DNA of 42,604 nucleotides from an uncultured Actinomycetes bacterium (lineage in GTDB: Bacteria; Actinomycetota; Acidimicrobiia; Acidimicrobiales; Microtrichaceae). Positions 23,374 to 31,615 of this stretch are shown here, piece after piece; positions within the stretch are counted from its first letter, which is position 1; every line of letters begins with the position of its first letter. The notes below the pieces were generated by a model. The model saw nothing but the letters and a program-made list of their open reading frames with translations. It was not told where the DNA came from and did not search any database. Where the stretch lies: NCBI GenBank assembly GCA_903868545.1, contig CAIPVR010000112.1:1-42604 (forward strand), in the 5' to 3' direction. The position numbers were made by a program, and so were the translations under genes.

Positions 23374-24635
23374 CGCAACGCCATCCCGTGGAAGATCGTG
23401 TAGCTCGCCGCCACCACCAGGTCGTCGCCCGGCAGGGCCCGCGCCGCCACCCGCGGGTCGTCCTCCACCGCCACCGGTCGGCACCCGGCGTGGGCCAGGC
23501 GCACCGCCACGTCGAGCGAGCGGCTGCCGGCGGTGGCGATCGTGAGGCCCTGCAGGCGTTCGAAGGGCACGTCCCACAACCACGACGGGTCGGTGCCGTC
23601 GGCCGCGTTGTCGTCCTGCGCGATCACCAGGGCGTGCGACGACCCCTCGAGCTCGTCGATCAGCAACGACCAGCTCGACGGGTTCTTCGCGAGCACCAGC
23701 TCCGCGCTGCGGCCGTCACCCACGTCCACCCGGCTGCGGCGGTTGCCCACCGACTCGAGCCGGCCCACCGCGACGGCGGCCTCGGCCGCATCGAGCCCGA
23801 GTGCGTCGGCGGCGGCGAGGGCCAGCGCCGCGTTGGCCCGCTGCCAGGACCACGTGAGGCGCAGCTCGAGCGGCACCCGACGACCGTCGAGACGGAGCTC
23901 GTCGCCCTCGAGCGACACGGCCGCCGCCGGGCGGGAGAACCCGCAGGCACACGTCCACGTGTCGGCCGACAGGTCGAGCAGCTCCCGACAGCTGGGGCAG
24001 ATGGCGTTGTCGAGGCGCGACACCAGGCCGGTGTCGACCCACGTGACGTCCTCGACGTCCTCCACGGCCCACGCCACGTTGGGGTCGGAGTTGGAGGCGA
24101 TCACCTTCGTGGGGAACCGGGCCAGCACGTCCTTCCACCGCTCGGCCAGCCGACGGACCTCGAGGTGCCGGTCGAGCTGGTCCCGCGACAGGTTGCCCAG
24201 CACCACCAGCTCCGGCGACATCAGCTCGAGCGCGAACGGCAGGTTGGCCTCGTCGCACTCCAGCACCGCGACGGGGGCCGTCGGGTCGGCGGCCAGCGCG
24301 GAGGTCATGCCGGCGAGCAGGTTCGCCCCGTCCGCGTTGGTGGTCACCGCGAGGTCGTCGGCGCGCAGGGCGGCGGCGAGCATCGACGCCGTGGCCGTCT
24401 TGCCGTTGGTGGCCGAGACCAGCACCACCCGCCGGCCGCGGGCGAGGGTTCGGGGCAGCTCCGGGTCCACCGCCAGGGCGACGCGGCCACGGATCTGGTT
24501 GCCGTTGCCCCGCCCGAGGGCACGGGAGAGGCCGCTGGCCAGGCCGCCCAGCCCGAGGGCCGCGGTCGACCGCAGGCGGCGACCCGACGGGGTCGCCGGC
24601 GGAGGGATCGTGGGACGGTCGGTTCCGGGGGGCAC
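23370..24635 (-). CDS. murT: Lipid II isoglutaminyl synthase, Mur-ligase-like subunit MurT
   Basis: 421 residues. A Mur ligase central domain has the ATP-binding loop VSATNGKTATAS (about 73-84) and ECDEANLPFA. It is interrupted by a four-cysteine zinc ribbon, CPSCRELLDL...CACGF (about 218-240), specific to MurT. A C-terminal DUF1727 domain follows (LVIAQDDNAADGTDPSWLWD). MurT activates the D-Glu carboxylate of lipid II with ATP, and ammonia comes from GatD. The GTG at 24635 has no clear ribosome-binding site; TAGATT on the minus strand (24680 to 24675) could be its -10, giving a short leader. Confidence 0.95.
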   Translation of the reverse strand: MPPGTDRPTIPPPATPSGRRLRSTAALGLGGLASGLSRALGRGNGNQIRGRVALAVDPELPRTLARGRRVVLVSATNGKTATASMLAAALRADDLAVTTNADGANLLAGMTSALAADPTAPVAVLECDEANLPFALELMSPELVVLGNLSRDQLDRHLEVRRLAERWKDVLARFPTKVIASNSDPNVAWAVEDVEDVTWVDTGLVSRLDNAICPSCRELLDLSADTWTCACGFSRPAAAVSLEGDELRLDGRRVPLELRLTWSWQRANAALALAAADALGLDAAEAAVAVGRLESVGNRRSRVDVGDGRSAELVLAKNPSSWSLLIDELEGSSHALVIAQDDNAADGTDPSWLWDVPFERLQGLTIATAGSRSLDVAVRLAHAGCRPVAVEDDPRVAARALPGDDLVVAASYTIFHGMALR

Positions 24636-24674
24636 GGGCGTCGGTCGTCTCGCAGCGGCTCGCGGGAGTACCCG

Positions 24675-24718
24675 AATCTACCGGACGGCCCCGGGCCGCC
24701 CGGGCCGCGGCGCCGCGG
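24675..24718 (-). terminator. GC palindrome after the dehydrogenase gene, and possible murT -10
   Basis: CCGCGGCGCCGCGG (24705-24718) is a perfect 14-bp palindrome 8 nt past the dehydrogenase stop. With the neighbouring CCCGGGCC repeats it could form strong hairpins ending the cyp51 operon. TAGATT (24680 to 24675), just beyond, fits TANNNT and could serve murT. Both are inferences from position. Confidence 0.4.
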
Positions 24719-24726
24719 AACGCCGC

Positions 24727-25581
24727 TCAGGCGTCGGTGACGCCCAGCGCCGGTGGGAGGAGGCGGGCCGCGAGGGCGGCGATCGGGGCGTCCACGCCCA
24801 CCTCCTCGGCGAGCGCCGCGGCGAGTGCCAGGTCCTTGGCCCCGAGGACGGCGGTGTGGCCGAAGATCGGCCGGAGCCCGTCGTCCTCCGCGAGCGGCGC
24901 GGCGGTGTCGCGCAGCATGATCGAACCGGGCCCGCCGGTGACCCGGTCGGAGTGGCGGACGACGTCGCCGAGCGCCACCAGGTCGAGCCCGGCCGCCTCG
25001 GCGATCCGCGACGCCTCCCCCACCGCGGCGTACGACGCGAACGTGATGAGGTTGCGGGCGATCTTGGCGTTGGTCCCGGCTCCCACCGGCCCGAAGCGGG
25101 TGACCAGCGACGCCATGAGCGCGAACGGCGCCCGGCAGCGCTCCACCGCCGCCTCCTCGCCGCCGACCATGATCGCCAGCGTGCCGTCGTGGGCGCCCAT
25201 CGCCCCGCCCGACACGGGCGCGTCCACCAGGTCCACACCGGCCTCCGCGGCGAGGGCGGCGAGGGCCACCGCCCCCTCGGCGCTGATGGTGGAGTGCACC
25301 GCCACCACGGTGCCGGGCCTGGCCCCGGCGAGGAGGCCGTCGGGTCCGGACAGGACGTCACGGACCTGGCCCTCGTCCTGGACCATCACGCTGACCACCC
25401 CGGCGGCCTCGGCCACCTCTCGGGGCGTGGCCGCCGCCGTGGCCCCCTTCCGTACGAACGGCTCGCAGGCCTCGGCCCGCACGTCGAGGACCACGAGGCC
25501 GTCGGGCCAGTCCAGGAGGCGCCTCGCCATGGGCGCACCGATGTTGCCCAACCCGATGAATCCGACCGCGCCCGCGCTCAT
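24727..25581 (-). CDS. 3-hydroxyisobutyrate dehydrogenase-family NAD(P)-dependent oxidoreductase
   Basis: 284 residues of the beta-hydroxyacid dehydrogenase superfamily. The N-terminal dinucleotide motif is GFIGLGNIGAPMARRLL, the substrate-binding block is DAPVSGGAMGAHDGTLAIMVGG, and the catalytic lysine lies in GAGTNAKIARNLI. Such enzymes oxidise beta-hydroxyacids or reduce aldehydes or imines; the actual substrate is unknown. It is the last gene of the P450 run, 40 nt after the NTF2-like gene, and may belong to the same transcript. An ATG at 25581 starts directly before the GFIGLGNIG fold, leaving only a six-residue lead. Confidence 0.85.
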   Translation of the reverse strand: MSAGAVGFIGLGNIGAPMARRLLDWPDGLVVLDVRAEACEPFVRKGATAAATPREVAEAAGVVSVMVQDEGQVRDVLSGPDGLLAGARPGTVVAVHSTISAEGAVALAALAAEAGVDLVDAPVSGGAMGAHDGTLAIMVGGEEAAVERCRAPFALMASLVTRFGPVGAGTNAKIARNLITFASYAAVGEASRIAEAAGLDLVALGDVVRHSDRVTGGPGSIMLRDTAAPLAEDDGLRPIFGHTAVLGAKDLALAAALAEEVGVDAPIAALAARLLPPALGVTDA

Positions 25582-25621
25582 CGCTCCGACCGCCCTTCGA
25601 CGCACCGGTCGCCGGGCCCGC

Positions 25622-26179
25622 TCACCGGTGCTCCCAGATCCCCACGGGGGCGGCACCCGCCGGGTAGTAGCCGGGCAGCGGTCCGCGCATGGACCGGTGC
25701 ATCCGCTCGGTCATGCCCTCGCTCAGCACGCCGGCCGACATCATCTCCAGGAACAGCGCGCCGGCGTTGCCGAAGTCGAACCAGTCGCGCTGCCACGACC
25801 ACCGGAAGTCCCCGGCGTAGCGGAACCAGCTGCCGCCGATCCCGAGCACCTCGTACGGGCTGCCGTCCGGTCGGCGGGCGTCGGCCACCTGCTTCCAGAA
25901 GCCCACCACGAAGCCCTGGCGGTCGTCGATGAGGATCTCCTGGTACGGGTACTGCCACCCGTCGAGTCCGCCCATCTCGGCGCCCAGCGCCAGGTCGCGG
26001 ATCTCGTCGCGGCCCACCGCCATGAAGTCGGTGTCGGGCCCGTAGTTCCAGCCGTAGGTGGCGTCCTCGGTGTACATCTCGGCGAGCGGCCGCCAGTCGC
26101 CGGCGACCTCGCAGTCCTTGTTGGCCTGCAACCAGCGCTGCACCATCTCCTCGAGTTCCTCGCGCGGGTACCCGCTCAT
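25622..26179 (-). CDS. NTF2/SnoaL-like fold protein of the cyp51 cluster
   Basis: 185 residues resembling the cone-shaped NTF2/SnoaL/ketosteroid-isomerase fold: an N-terminal helix pair (EELEEMVQRWLQANKDCE), then DWRPLAEMYTEDATYGWNYGP, the common start of the sheet. A long C-terminal extension rich in Trp and Met follows. Members act as isomerases, cyclases or binding proteins for steroid- or polyketide-like ligands, so catalysis cannot be assumed. The ATG at 26179 overlaps the ferredoxin stop (ATGA). From memory, a hypothetical protein of similar size (Rv0762c) sits at the same place next to the ferredoxin gene in M. tuberculosis. Confidence 0.75.
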   Translation of the reverse strand: MSGYPREELEEMVQRWLQANKDCEVAGDWRPLAEMYTEDATYGWNYGPDTDFMAVGRDEIRDLALGAEMGGLDGWQYPYQEILIDDRQGFVVGFWKQVADARRPDGSPYEVLGIGGSWFRYAGDFRWSWQRDWFDFGNAGALFLEMMSAGVLSEGMTERMHRSMRGPLPGYYPAGAAPVGIWEHR

Positions 26180-26430
26180 GGCTCTCCCCCTCCGCCGGTG
26201 TCGGCCACCGGCTCGTCGACGATCCTCAGCGCGTGGGTCGGGCAGTACTTCACCGCCAGCTCCACCGCCCGGCGCTCCGAGGCCCCGGGTCGCCCGGCCA
26301 GCACGACCACCGTGCGCTCCGGGCCCACCTCGAACACCCCGGGCGCCTCCGACTCGCACACGCCGTGCCCCTGGCACAGGTCGCGGTCGACCTCGATGCG
26401 GAACCCGCCACCGCCGCCGGCCCCGTTCAC
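26176..26430 (-). CDS. Single-cluster ferredoxin of the P450 system
   Basis: 84 residues. Cluster ligands are Cys19 and Cys25 (DLCQGHGVCESEAPGVFEV) and Cys63 (KYCPTHAL), the three-cysteine pattern of actinobacterial [3Fe-4S] ferredoxins that pass electrons to cytochromes P450. The middle position that would be a fourth cysteine in a [4Fe-4S] cluster is His22. The GTG at 26430 overlaps the CYP51 stop (GTGA), and its own stop overlaps the next ATG. It is the natural redox partner of the two P450s here. No ferredoxin reductase gene is in the cluster. Confidence 0.92.
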   Translation of the reverse strand: MNGAGGGGGFRIEVDRDLCQGHGVCESEAPGVFEVGPERTVVVLAGRPGASERRAVELAVKYCPTHALRIVDEPVADTGGGGEP

Positions 26431-27794
26431 TGCGCACCACCACCCGCGGCCCGGCGGCGGTACTCCACCAGGCAGGGCTGGGCGAGCTGCACGACCATCT
26501 TGGAGTGGTCGTTCCGGTAGCTCTCCGGCGGTTGGGCGGCGCGCAGTTCCCAGTCCCGCAGCAGCACACAGAAGATCGTCTTGAGCTGCATGAGGGCGAA
26601 GGCGGCGCCCACGCAACGGTGGCGGCCGGCCCCGAACGGGATCCAGTTCCACGGGTTGTCGAGGTCGTCCTGGCGCGGCTCGATGTAGCGCGAGGGGTCG
26701 AAGCGGTCGGCGTCGGCGAAGGCGCCCGGCAGTCGGTTCGACACCGCGGGGGACGCGCCCACGAGCTTGCCGGCGGGGATGTGGAACCCCTCCACGTCGA
26801 AGGGCTCCACCACGAGACGCAACAGCAGGATCAGCGGCGGGTGCAGGCGCAGCGTCTCCTTGATCGAGCCCTCCAGCCACGGCAGCTCGCGCAGGTCCTG
26901 GTAGGTGATCTCGCCGCCGCCCGCCTCGGCCAGCGCGTCGATCTCGGCGATCACCTCCGCCATCACCTCCGGATTGCGCAGCAGTTCGATGATCAGCCAC
27001 GACGCCGTGGTGGAGGTCGTGTGGTGCCCGGCGAACATCATGGAGATGAACATGCCGGTGATCACGTCGGCCGAGAAGTGCTCCTCGCCGTCCTCGTCGC
27101 GGATCGACATGAGGACGTCCACGAGGTCGCGCTCCTCGCCGTCACCGGGCTGGCCGGCCTCGCGACGGCGCTGCATGATCCCCTCGATGATCTCCACCAG
27201 CTCGGCCCGGGCCGCGTCGCGGCGACGGAAGCTCTCGATGTCGGCGTAGGGATCCACGAACGCGATGGCGTCGGTGCCCCGCTCGAGGTCGTGGAACAGT
27301 TCGGCCACGTGGGCGTCGAGCTCCTCGCGGAACTTGGGGCCGATGAGGCACGAGGTGGACGTGTAGATGAAGAGCTCGGCGGTGACGTCGAGCAGGTCGA
27401 TGCGACCCTCGTCGTCCCATCCCGCGAGCATGCGTTCGATCTCGGCGGTGATGGTGGCGGCGTGGCCGCGCATGAACTTGTCGCGCAGCGACTGGTTGTG
27501 CAGCGCCCGGCGCCGTTCCTCGGGCGACGCGTCGAACACCACCCCCTCGCCGAACACCGGGGTCATGAAGGGGTAGGCCGCGGCCTGGTCGAGTTCCTCG
27601 TCGGAGGCCCTGAAGAACACCTCGTTGGCCTCCGCGCCGGTGAGGAGCACCACGTCCTTGTCGGCGAGGCGGAACTCGCCCACGTCGCCGCACTCCTCGC
27701 GCACCCGCCACATGAGGCCGATCGGGTCGGACCGCAGCTCCTCGAGGTGCCCCGTGCCGCCGTCGTCGCCCGACACCTTCGGCGGGGTCGTCAT
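26427..27794 (-). CDS. cyp51: Cytochrome P450 of the CYP51 (sterol 14alpha-demethylase) family
   Basis: 455 residues. CYP51-specific signatures are present: the B-helix/BC-loop YPFMTPVFGEGVVFD, the I-helix FAGHHTTSTTASW, the K-helix ETLRLHPP, and the heme-binding loop FGAGRHRCVG with Cys394. The segments YTSTSCLIGPKFREELD and PPESYRNDHSKMVVQLAQP closely resemble M. tuberculosis CYP51. The family removes the 14alpha-methyl group of sterols in three oxygenations. Whether the host makes, imports or only modifies sterols is not shown by the window. The ATG overlaps the SDR stop (ATGA), and the gene is followed by its ferredoxin. Confidence 0.95.
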   Translation of the reverse strand: MTTPPKVSGDDGGTGHLEELRSDPIGLMWRVREECGDVGEFRLADKDVVLLTGAEANEVFFRASDEELDQAAAYPFMTPVFGEGVVFDASPEERRRALHNQSLRDKFMRGHAATITAEIERMLAGWDDEGRIDLLDVTAELFIYTSTSCLIGPKFREELDAHVAELFHDLERGTDAIAFVDPYADIESFRRRDAARAELVEIIEGIMQRRREAGQPGDGEERDLVDVLMSIRDEDGEEHFSADVITGMFISMMFAGHHTTSTTASWLIIELLRNPEVMAEVIAEIDALAEAGGGEITYQDLRELPWLEGSIKETLRLHPPLILLLRLVVEPFDVEGFHIPAGKLVGASPAVSNRLPGAFADADRFDPSRYIEPRQDDLDNPWNWIPFGAGRHRCVGAAFALMQLKTIFCVLLRDWELRAAQPPESYRNDHSKMVVQLAQPCLVEYRRRAAGGGAQ

Positions 27795-28576
27795 CCCTGC
27801 TCCTCCGTCCGCACCGGCGCCTCCGGCTGCACCTCGAGCAGCGCCCAGCGCGTGCCGCGGGGCACCGACACCATCGCCACGACGGCGTCCGCGAGTTCGG
27901 CGGGACGCAGCCCCCCGGAGTGGCGCAGGAACCCCCAGCCGCTCCACGACGACACCACCTTGTTCACCGAGCCCTCGCTCCAGGTGGTGCCCTGCTCGGT
28001 GGTGGACGGCCCGGGGCGGACCATCCCCACCCGCACGCCGGTGCCCTCGCACTCCATGGCCATCGCCGCGGCGAACCCCTCGAGGCCGGCCTTCGACGCC
28101 GCGTACCCGGCCACGTGGGGTCGGGGGCGGACGGCCACCTCCGAGGTCACGAACACCACGTCGCCGCGGCACCGCGCCACCATCTGCGGCACCAGCGCAT
28201 GCACCAGCGCCTGGGCCCCGAGGAGGTTGACCTGCATCTGGCGGGCGAACTCGGCGGGATCGGACCACGTGTCCACCGGCTGCACGTCGCCGGCGTTGGA
28301 CACCAGCACCTCCACGGCGCCCACCGCGCCCTCGGCGGCGGCGCCGAACGCGGCCACCGAGCCGGCGTCGGTGAGGTCGAGCGGCAGCACCACGGCCTCG
28401 CCGCCGCCGTCACGGATCACGCCGGCGAGCTCGTCGAGGCGTTCCACCCGGCGGGCACCGAGCACCACCGGGTGGCCGGCCGCGGCGAGCGCCACCGCGG
28501 TGGCCGCGCCGATGCCCGACGAGGCGCCGGTGACGACCGCCGGTCGCCGTTCGGGATGCGGCTCGAAGCGGGGCAT
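27791..28576 (-). CDS. Short-chain dehydrogenase/reductase of the cyp51 cluster
   Basis: A 261-residue classical SDR. It has the nucleotide motif VTGASSGIGAATA at residue 15, a dinucleotide-specificity region GARRVERLDEL, the NAG motif in VLVSNAGDVQPV, and the catalytic Ser/Tyr/Lys in VTSEVAV...YAASKAG. The two arginines after the first strand favour NADP(H). A 3-keto or hydroxy group on a sterol-like substrate would fit the neighbours, but this is inference. The start overlaps the upstream P450 stop by one base (TGATG), and the stop overlaps cyp51. The M. tuberculosis cyp51 locus has an SDR at the same position (Rv0765c, from memory). Confidence 0.9.
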   Translation of the reverse strand: MPRFEPHPERRPAVVTGASSGIGAATAVALAAAGHPVVLGARRVERLDELAGVIRDGGGEAVVLPLDLTDAGSVAAFGAAAEGAVGAVEVLVSNAGDVQPVDTWSDPAEFARQMQVNLLGAQALVHALVPQMVARCRGDVVFVTSEVAVRPRPHVAGYAASKAGLEGFAAAMAMECEGTGVRVGMVRPGPSTTEQGTTWSEGSVNKVVSSWSGWGFLRHSGGLRPAELADAVVAMVSVPRGTRWALLEVQPEAPVRTEEQG

Positions 28577-29805
28577 CAGGCGGCCCGGTCCCGGAAGCGC
28601 AGCGCGGTGGGCACCGCGGCGAAGCCCCGCACGTTGATCGAGTGGACACGCTCGACCCCGGCCGGGTCGACGTCGTAGTCCTCGACCGCGGCCACCAGTT
28701 CCTCCAGCGCCACCCGCGCCTCCAGCCGGGCCAGGCTGGCACCGAGGCAGAAGTGCCGGCCGAACCCGAAGCTGGCGAGCTGCGGGAGCGGTTCCGGCCG
28801 GTCGAGGTCGTAGCGGCCGGGGTCGGTGAACACGCGGGGGTCCCGGTTCGCCGAACCGGCGAGCAACGCCACCCGGGCGCCCGCGGGGATCACGCCGCCG
28901 TGGATCGGGATGTCCACCGTGGCCACACGGGCCAGCAGCTGCGACGACGTGTCGTAGCGCAGGGTCTCCTCCACCCAGGCGGGGATGCGCGACGGGTCCG
29001 AGAACGGCTTGGCCTTCTCGTCGGGGTTGCGCCACCCCCAGTACCAGGCGTTGCCGAGGAGCTTGGTGGTGGTCTCGTTGCCGGCCACCACCATCAGGAA
29101 CAGGAAGCCGGTGATCTCGTCGTCGGTGAGGCGGTCGCCGTCGAGCTCGGCCCCGAGGAGCGCCGAGGTGAGGTCGTCGGTGGGGCGGGCCTTCCGCTGG
29201 GCCAGCATGTCGGCGTAGTACACCACCAGCTCCAGGGCGGCCGCCGCACCCTCCGGCGGCACGTCACGGTCGCCCTCCTCACGGTGCACGAGCAGGTCGG
29301 AGAGGCGGCGCAACTCCTGGCGGTCGGCGACGGGCACGCCCATCATCTCGGAGATCACGTCCATGGGGAGCCGGCCGGCGAAGTCGCCGATCAGGTCCAC
29401 CTCGCCCTTCTCGCGCATCTCGGCGATGTAGTCGCGGGCGATCTGGCGGATCCGCGGCTCGAGCTCGGCGACCCGGCGCGGGGTGAAGCCCTTGGACACC
29501 AGCCCGCGCATCCGGCCGTGCATCGGGGGGTCCATGGCCAGGAACGACATCGTGCGCGACGCATGCGGCCCGCTCGCCGCGGGATCGAGCGACACACCGT
29601 GGGAGTTGGACAGCCGCTCGGTGTCGCGGAAGCCGTCGATGACGTCCGCGTGGCGGGAGAGCGCCCAGAAGTCCAGCTCCTCGTTGTGGTAGAGCGGGGC
29701 CTCCTCCCGCAGCCGCTCGTAGGTGGGGTACGGGTCCTCGTGGATCGCGTAGTCGTACGGGTCGTAGCTCACCGGGTCGACGGTGGGCGCTGCTGGGGTG
29801 CTCAC
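28576..29805 (-). CDS. Cytochrome P450, second P450 of the cluster (CYP123-like position)
   Basis: 409 residues of a bacterial class I P450. The I-helix is FLMVVAGNETTTKLLGNAWYW, the K-helix ExxR lies in WVEETLRYD, and the heme-binding loop is FGFGRHFCLG with Cys353. It differs clearly from the CYP51 downstream. In M. tuberculosis CYP123 occupies the same slot two genes before cyp51; the family assignment here relies on that position and should be tested by alignment. The GTG at 29805 overlaps the TetR stop (GTGA). The substrate is unknown. Confidence 0.92.
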   Translation of the reverse strand: MSTPAAPTVDPVSYDPYDYAIHEDPYPTYERLREEAPLYHNEELDFWALSRHADVIDGFRDTERLSNSHGVSLDPAASGPHASRTMSFLAMDPPMHGRMRGLVSKGFTPRRVAELEPRIRQIARDYIAEMREKGEVDLIGDFAGRLPMDVISEMMGVPVADRQELRRLSDLLVHREEGDRDVPPEGAAAALELVVYYADMLAQRKARPTDDLTSALLGAELDGDRLTDDEITGFLFLMVVAGNETTTKLLGNAWYWGWRNPDEKAKPFSDPSRIPAWVEETLRYDTSSQLLARVATVDIPIHGGVIPAGARVALLAGSANRDPRVFTDPGRYDLDRPEPLPQLASFGFGRHFCLGASLARLEARVALEELVAAVEDYDVDPAGVERVHSINVRGFAAVPTALRFRDRAA

Positions 29806-30404
29806 GGGCGGTCTCCCATCACGAGTCGGGCGACCTCGGCCAGCCGGTCCGGGAGGTCGGTGTAGGCGAGGTGGCCCACCCCGGCGTGCACGAGCGCGCC
29901 GCTCAGGGCCATGTCGAGGGCCCGGACCGCGGCCGGGTCGGCCTCCGGCCCCATGGCTCCCACGACGCGCCGGTGCATCTCCACGCCGATCCGGTCGCGC
30001 AGCACGGCCACGTCGGGGGTGGTGGCGAGCATGGCGACCGTGCACGCCGCGGCGAGCTCGGGTTCGTCGGCCACCACGAGGGCGATGTCGGCCAGCGCCG
30101 CGCACACGCGGTCGAGCGGTGGGGCGTCGCGGTGGGCCGTGTCGGCGGTGGCGGCCAGCCGTCGCCAGAACAGCTCCACCACGAGGTGCTCGCGGGACGT
30201 GAAGTACGTGTAGGCGGTGGCGGGGGCGACGCCGGCGCGACGGGCGACGTTGCGCACGGTGAGGCCGTCGTAGCCGCGCTCACGGAGCTCCTCCATCGCC
30301 GCGTCGGCCAGGCGCTGCACCGTGGCGGCCTGCCGATCGCTCAGCTGGCGACGCGTGGACTCCACCGGCGGCGCGGCGACCTCCTGCGTCACGGAACTGG
30401 ACAT
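29802..30404 (-). CDS. TetR-family regulator heading the cyp51 cluster
   Basis: 200 residues. The HTH is LTVRNVARRAGVAPATAYTYFTSREHLV (about 52-79, over helices 2-4). The C-terminal half is an all-helical ligand domain. It is the first gene of a run of six overlapping genes (TetR, P450, SDR, CYP51, ferredoxin, NTF2-like), so it should control its own operon. CTGGACA-TG-TGTCCAG at 30397-30412 overlaps its ATG, and TACTGT lies 8 nt upstream, consistent with a leaderless, autoregulated promoter. Ligand unknown; a sterol-like compound or its CoA derivative is a guess from context. Confidence 0.88.
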   Translation of the reverse strand: MSSSVTQEVAAPPVESTRRQLSDRQAATVQRLADAAMEELRERGYDGLTVRNVARRAGVAPATAYTYFTSREHLVVELFWRRLAATADTAHRDAPPLDRVCAALADIALVVADEPELAAACTVAMLATTPDVAVLRDRIGVEMHRRVVGAMGPEADPAAVRALDMALSGALVHAGVGHLAYTDLPDRLAEVARLVMGDRP

Positions 30405-30418
30405 GTGTCCAGACAGTA
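30397..30418 (-). promoter_or_regulatory. Leaderless promoter with operator over the start codon
   Basis: CTGGACA and TGTCCAG are perfect 7-bp arms around TG (30397-30412), and the ATG of the TetR gene (30404) lies inside. TACTGT on the minus strand (30418 to 30413) precedes the ATG by 8 nt. A repressor bound here would cover the transcription start. Confidence 0.6.
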
Positions 30419-30452
30419 GTCCGGTCGCGCCGGCCCCACAAGGGTCCGGCAC

Positions 30453-30480
30453 GACCGGAGCCGTCCGGCCGGAGCCGGTC
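30453..30480 (-). terminator. Inverted repeat at the 3' end of the nitronate monooxygenase-like gene
   Basis: GACCGG (30453-30458) and CCGGTC (30475-30480) flank a self-complementary CCGGCCGG core, just after the stop codon of the monooxygenase-like gene and before the next promoter. No T-run is present, so termination is only possible. Confidence 0.3.
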
Positions 30481-31615
30481 AGCCGGCGGCGGCCGCCTCG
30501 TTCAGCGCGTCGAGGTGCGCGGTCGCCTCGAGGTACTCGTTGACCCACCGCTCGATGACCGCAGCGGTCTTCTCCACCTTCTCGAACTGGCCCACGACCT
30601 GGCCGACCGGGTTGAACGCCACGTCGACGGTCTGGTCCGGCCACTTGTGGGTGGCGGCCACGGCCACACCGGAGACCATGTACTGCAGCGGCATGCCGAG
30701 CGGGTCGGGGCTGTCCGGCGCCTCCCAGGCCTCGGTCCAGTCGTTGCGCAGCATCCGGCAGGGCTTGCCGGTGAACGACCGCGACCGCACCGTGTCGCGC
30801 GACGAGGCGTCGATGTAGGCCTGCTGCTGGACGGGGGTGTTCTCCGCCTCCTCCACCATCAGCCACTGCGAGCCCGACCACGCACCCTGGCAGCCGAGCG
30901 CGAGGGCCGCCGCGATCTGCTCGCCGCTGCCGATGCCACCGGCGGCCAGCACCGGCCGCGGCGCCACGGCCCTGACCACCTGGGGCCACAGCACGATCGA
31001 GCCGACGTCGCCGCAGTGGCCGCCGCCCTCACCGCCCTGGGCGATGATGATGTCCACATCGGCCTCGGCGTGCTTGAGCGCCTGGTAGGGCGAGCCGCAG
31101 AGCGCCGCGACCTTGCGGCCCTCGGCGTGGATGCGGTCGATCATGTCCTTCGGCGGGGTGCCGAGAGCATTGGCGATCAGGGTCATCTTCGGGTGCCGGA
31201 GCGCGATCTCCACCTGCGGGGTGGCGGTGGCCTCGGTCCAGCCGAGCAGCTTGAGGGTGTTGTCGTCGTCGTCGGAGTCGATCGGCACCCCGTGGTCGAC
31301 CATCAGCTTCCGGGCGAAGTCCAGGTGCTGCTGGGGGACCATGTCCTGGAGCATCTTGGTGAGCTCCTCGGTGGACATGTCCGCGTCCATGCCCTCGTAC
31401 TTGTTGGGGATGACGATGTCGACGCCGTAGGGGTGGTCGCCGATGTGCTCGTCGATCCAGTTCAGCTCGATCTCGAGCTGCTCCGGCGAGAAGCCCACGG
31501 CGCCGAGCACGCCGAAGCCGCCCGCCTTCGACACGGCCACGACCACGTCACGGCAGTGGGTGAAGGCGAAGATGGGGAACTCGATCCCCAGGTCGTCACA
31601 GAGCTGCGTGCGCAT
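30479..31615 (-). CDS. Nitronate monooxygenase/FabK-like FMN protein
   Basis: A 378-residue TIM-barrel FMN enzyme of the 2-nitropropane dioxygenase/FabK family. It opens with LGIEFPIFAFTHCRDVVVAVSKAGGFGVLGA. The flavin-binding half has IIAQGGEGGGHCGDVGS and RPVLAAGGIGSGEQIAAALALG, the Gly-rich phosphate-binding stretch. Actinobacterial members near TetR and lipid genes are poorly characterised and may be reductases or oxygenases of CoA-bound or sterol-like substrates rather than true nitronate oxidases. The ATG is preceded by AAAGGAA and lies inside the last codons of the upstream TetR gene (20-base overlap), forming a regulator-enzyme pair. Confidence 0.85.
   Translation of the reverse strand: MRTQLCDDLGIEFPIFAFTHCRDVVVAVSKAGGFGVLGAVGFSPEQLEIELNWIDEHIGDHPYGVDIVIPNKYEGMDADMSTEELTKMLQDMVPQQHLDFARKLMVDHGVPIDSDDDDNTLKLLGWTEATATPQVEIALRHPKMTLIANALGTPPKDMIDRIHAEGRKVAALCGSPYQALKHAEADVDIIIAQGGEGGGHCGDVGSIVLWPQVVRAVAPRPVLAAGGIGSGEQIAAALALGCQGAWSGSQWLMVEEAENTPVQQQAYIDASSRDTVRSRSFTGKPCRMLRNDWTEAWEAPDSPDPLGMPLQYMVSGVAVAATHKWPDQTVDVAFNPVGQVVGQFEKVEKTAAVIERWVNEYLEATAHLDALNEAAAAG

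Noticed and set aside
24640-24726. Riboswitch or structured leader upstream of murT
   Set aside because: The GC palindromes lie next to the stop of the preceding gene and do not match a known riboswitch; terminator-like hairpins suffice.
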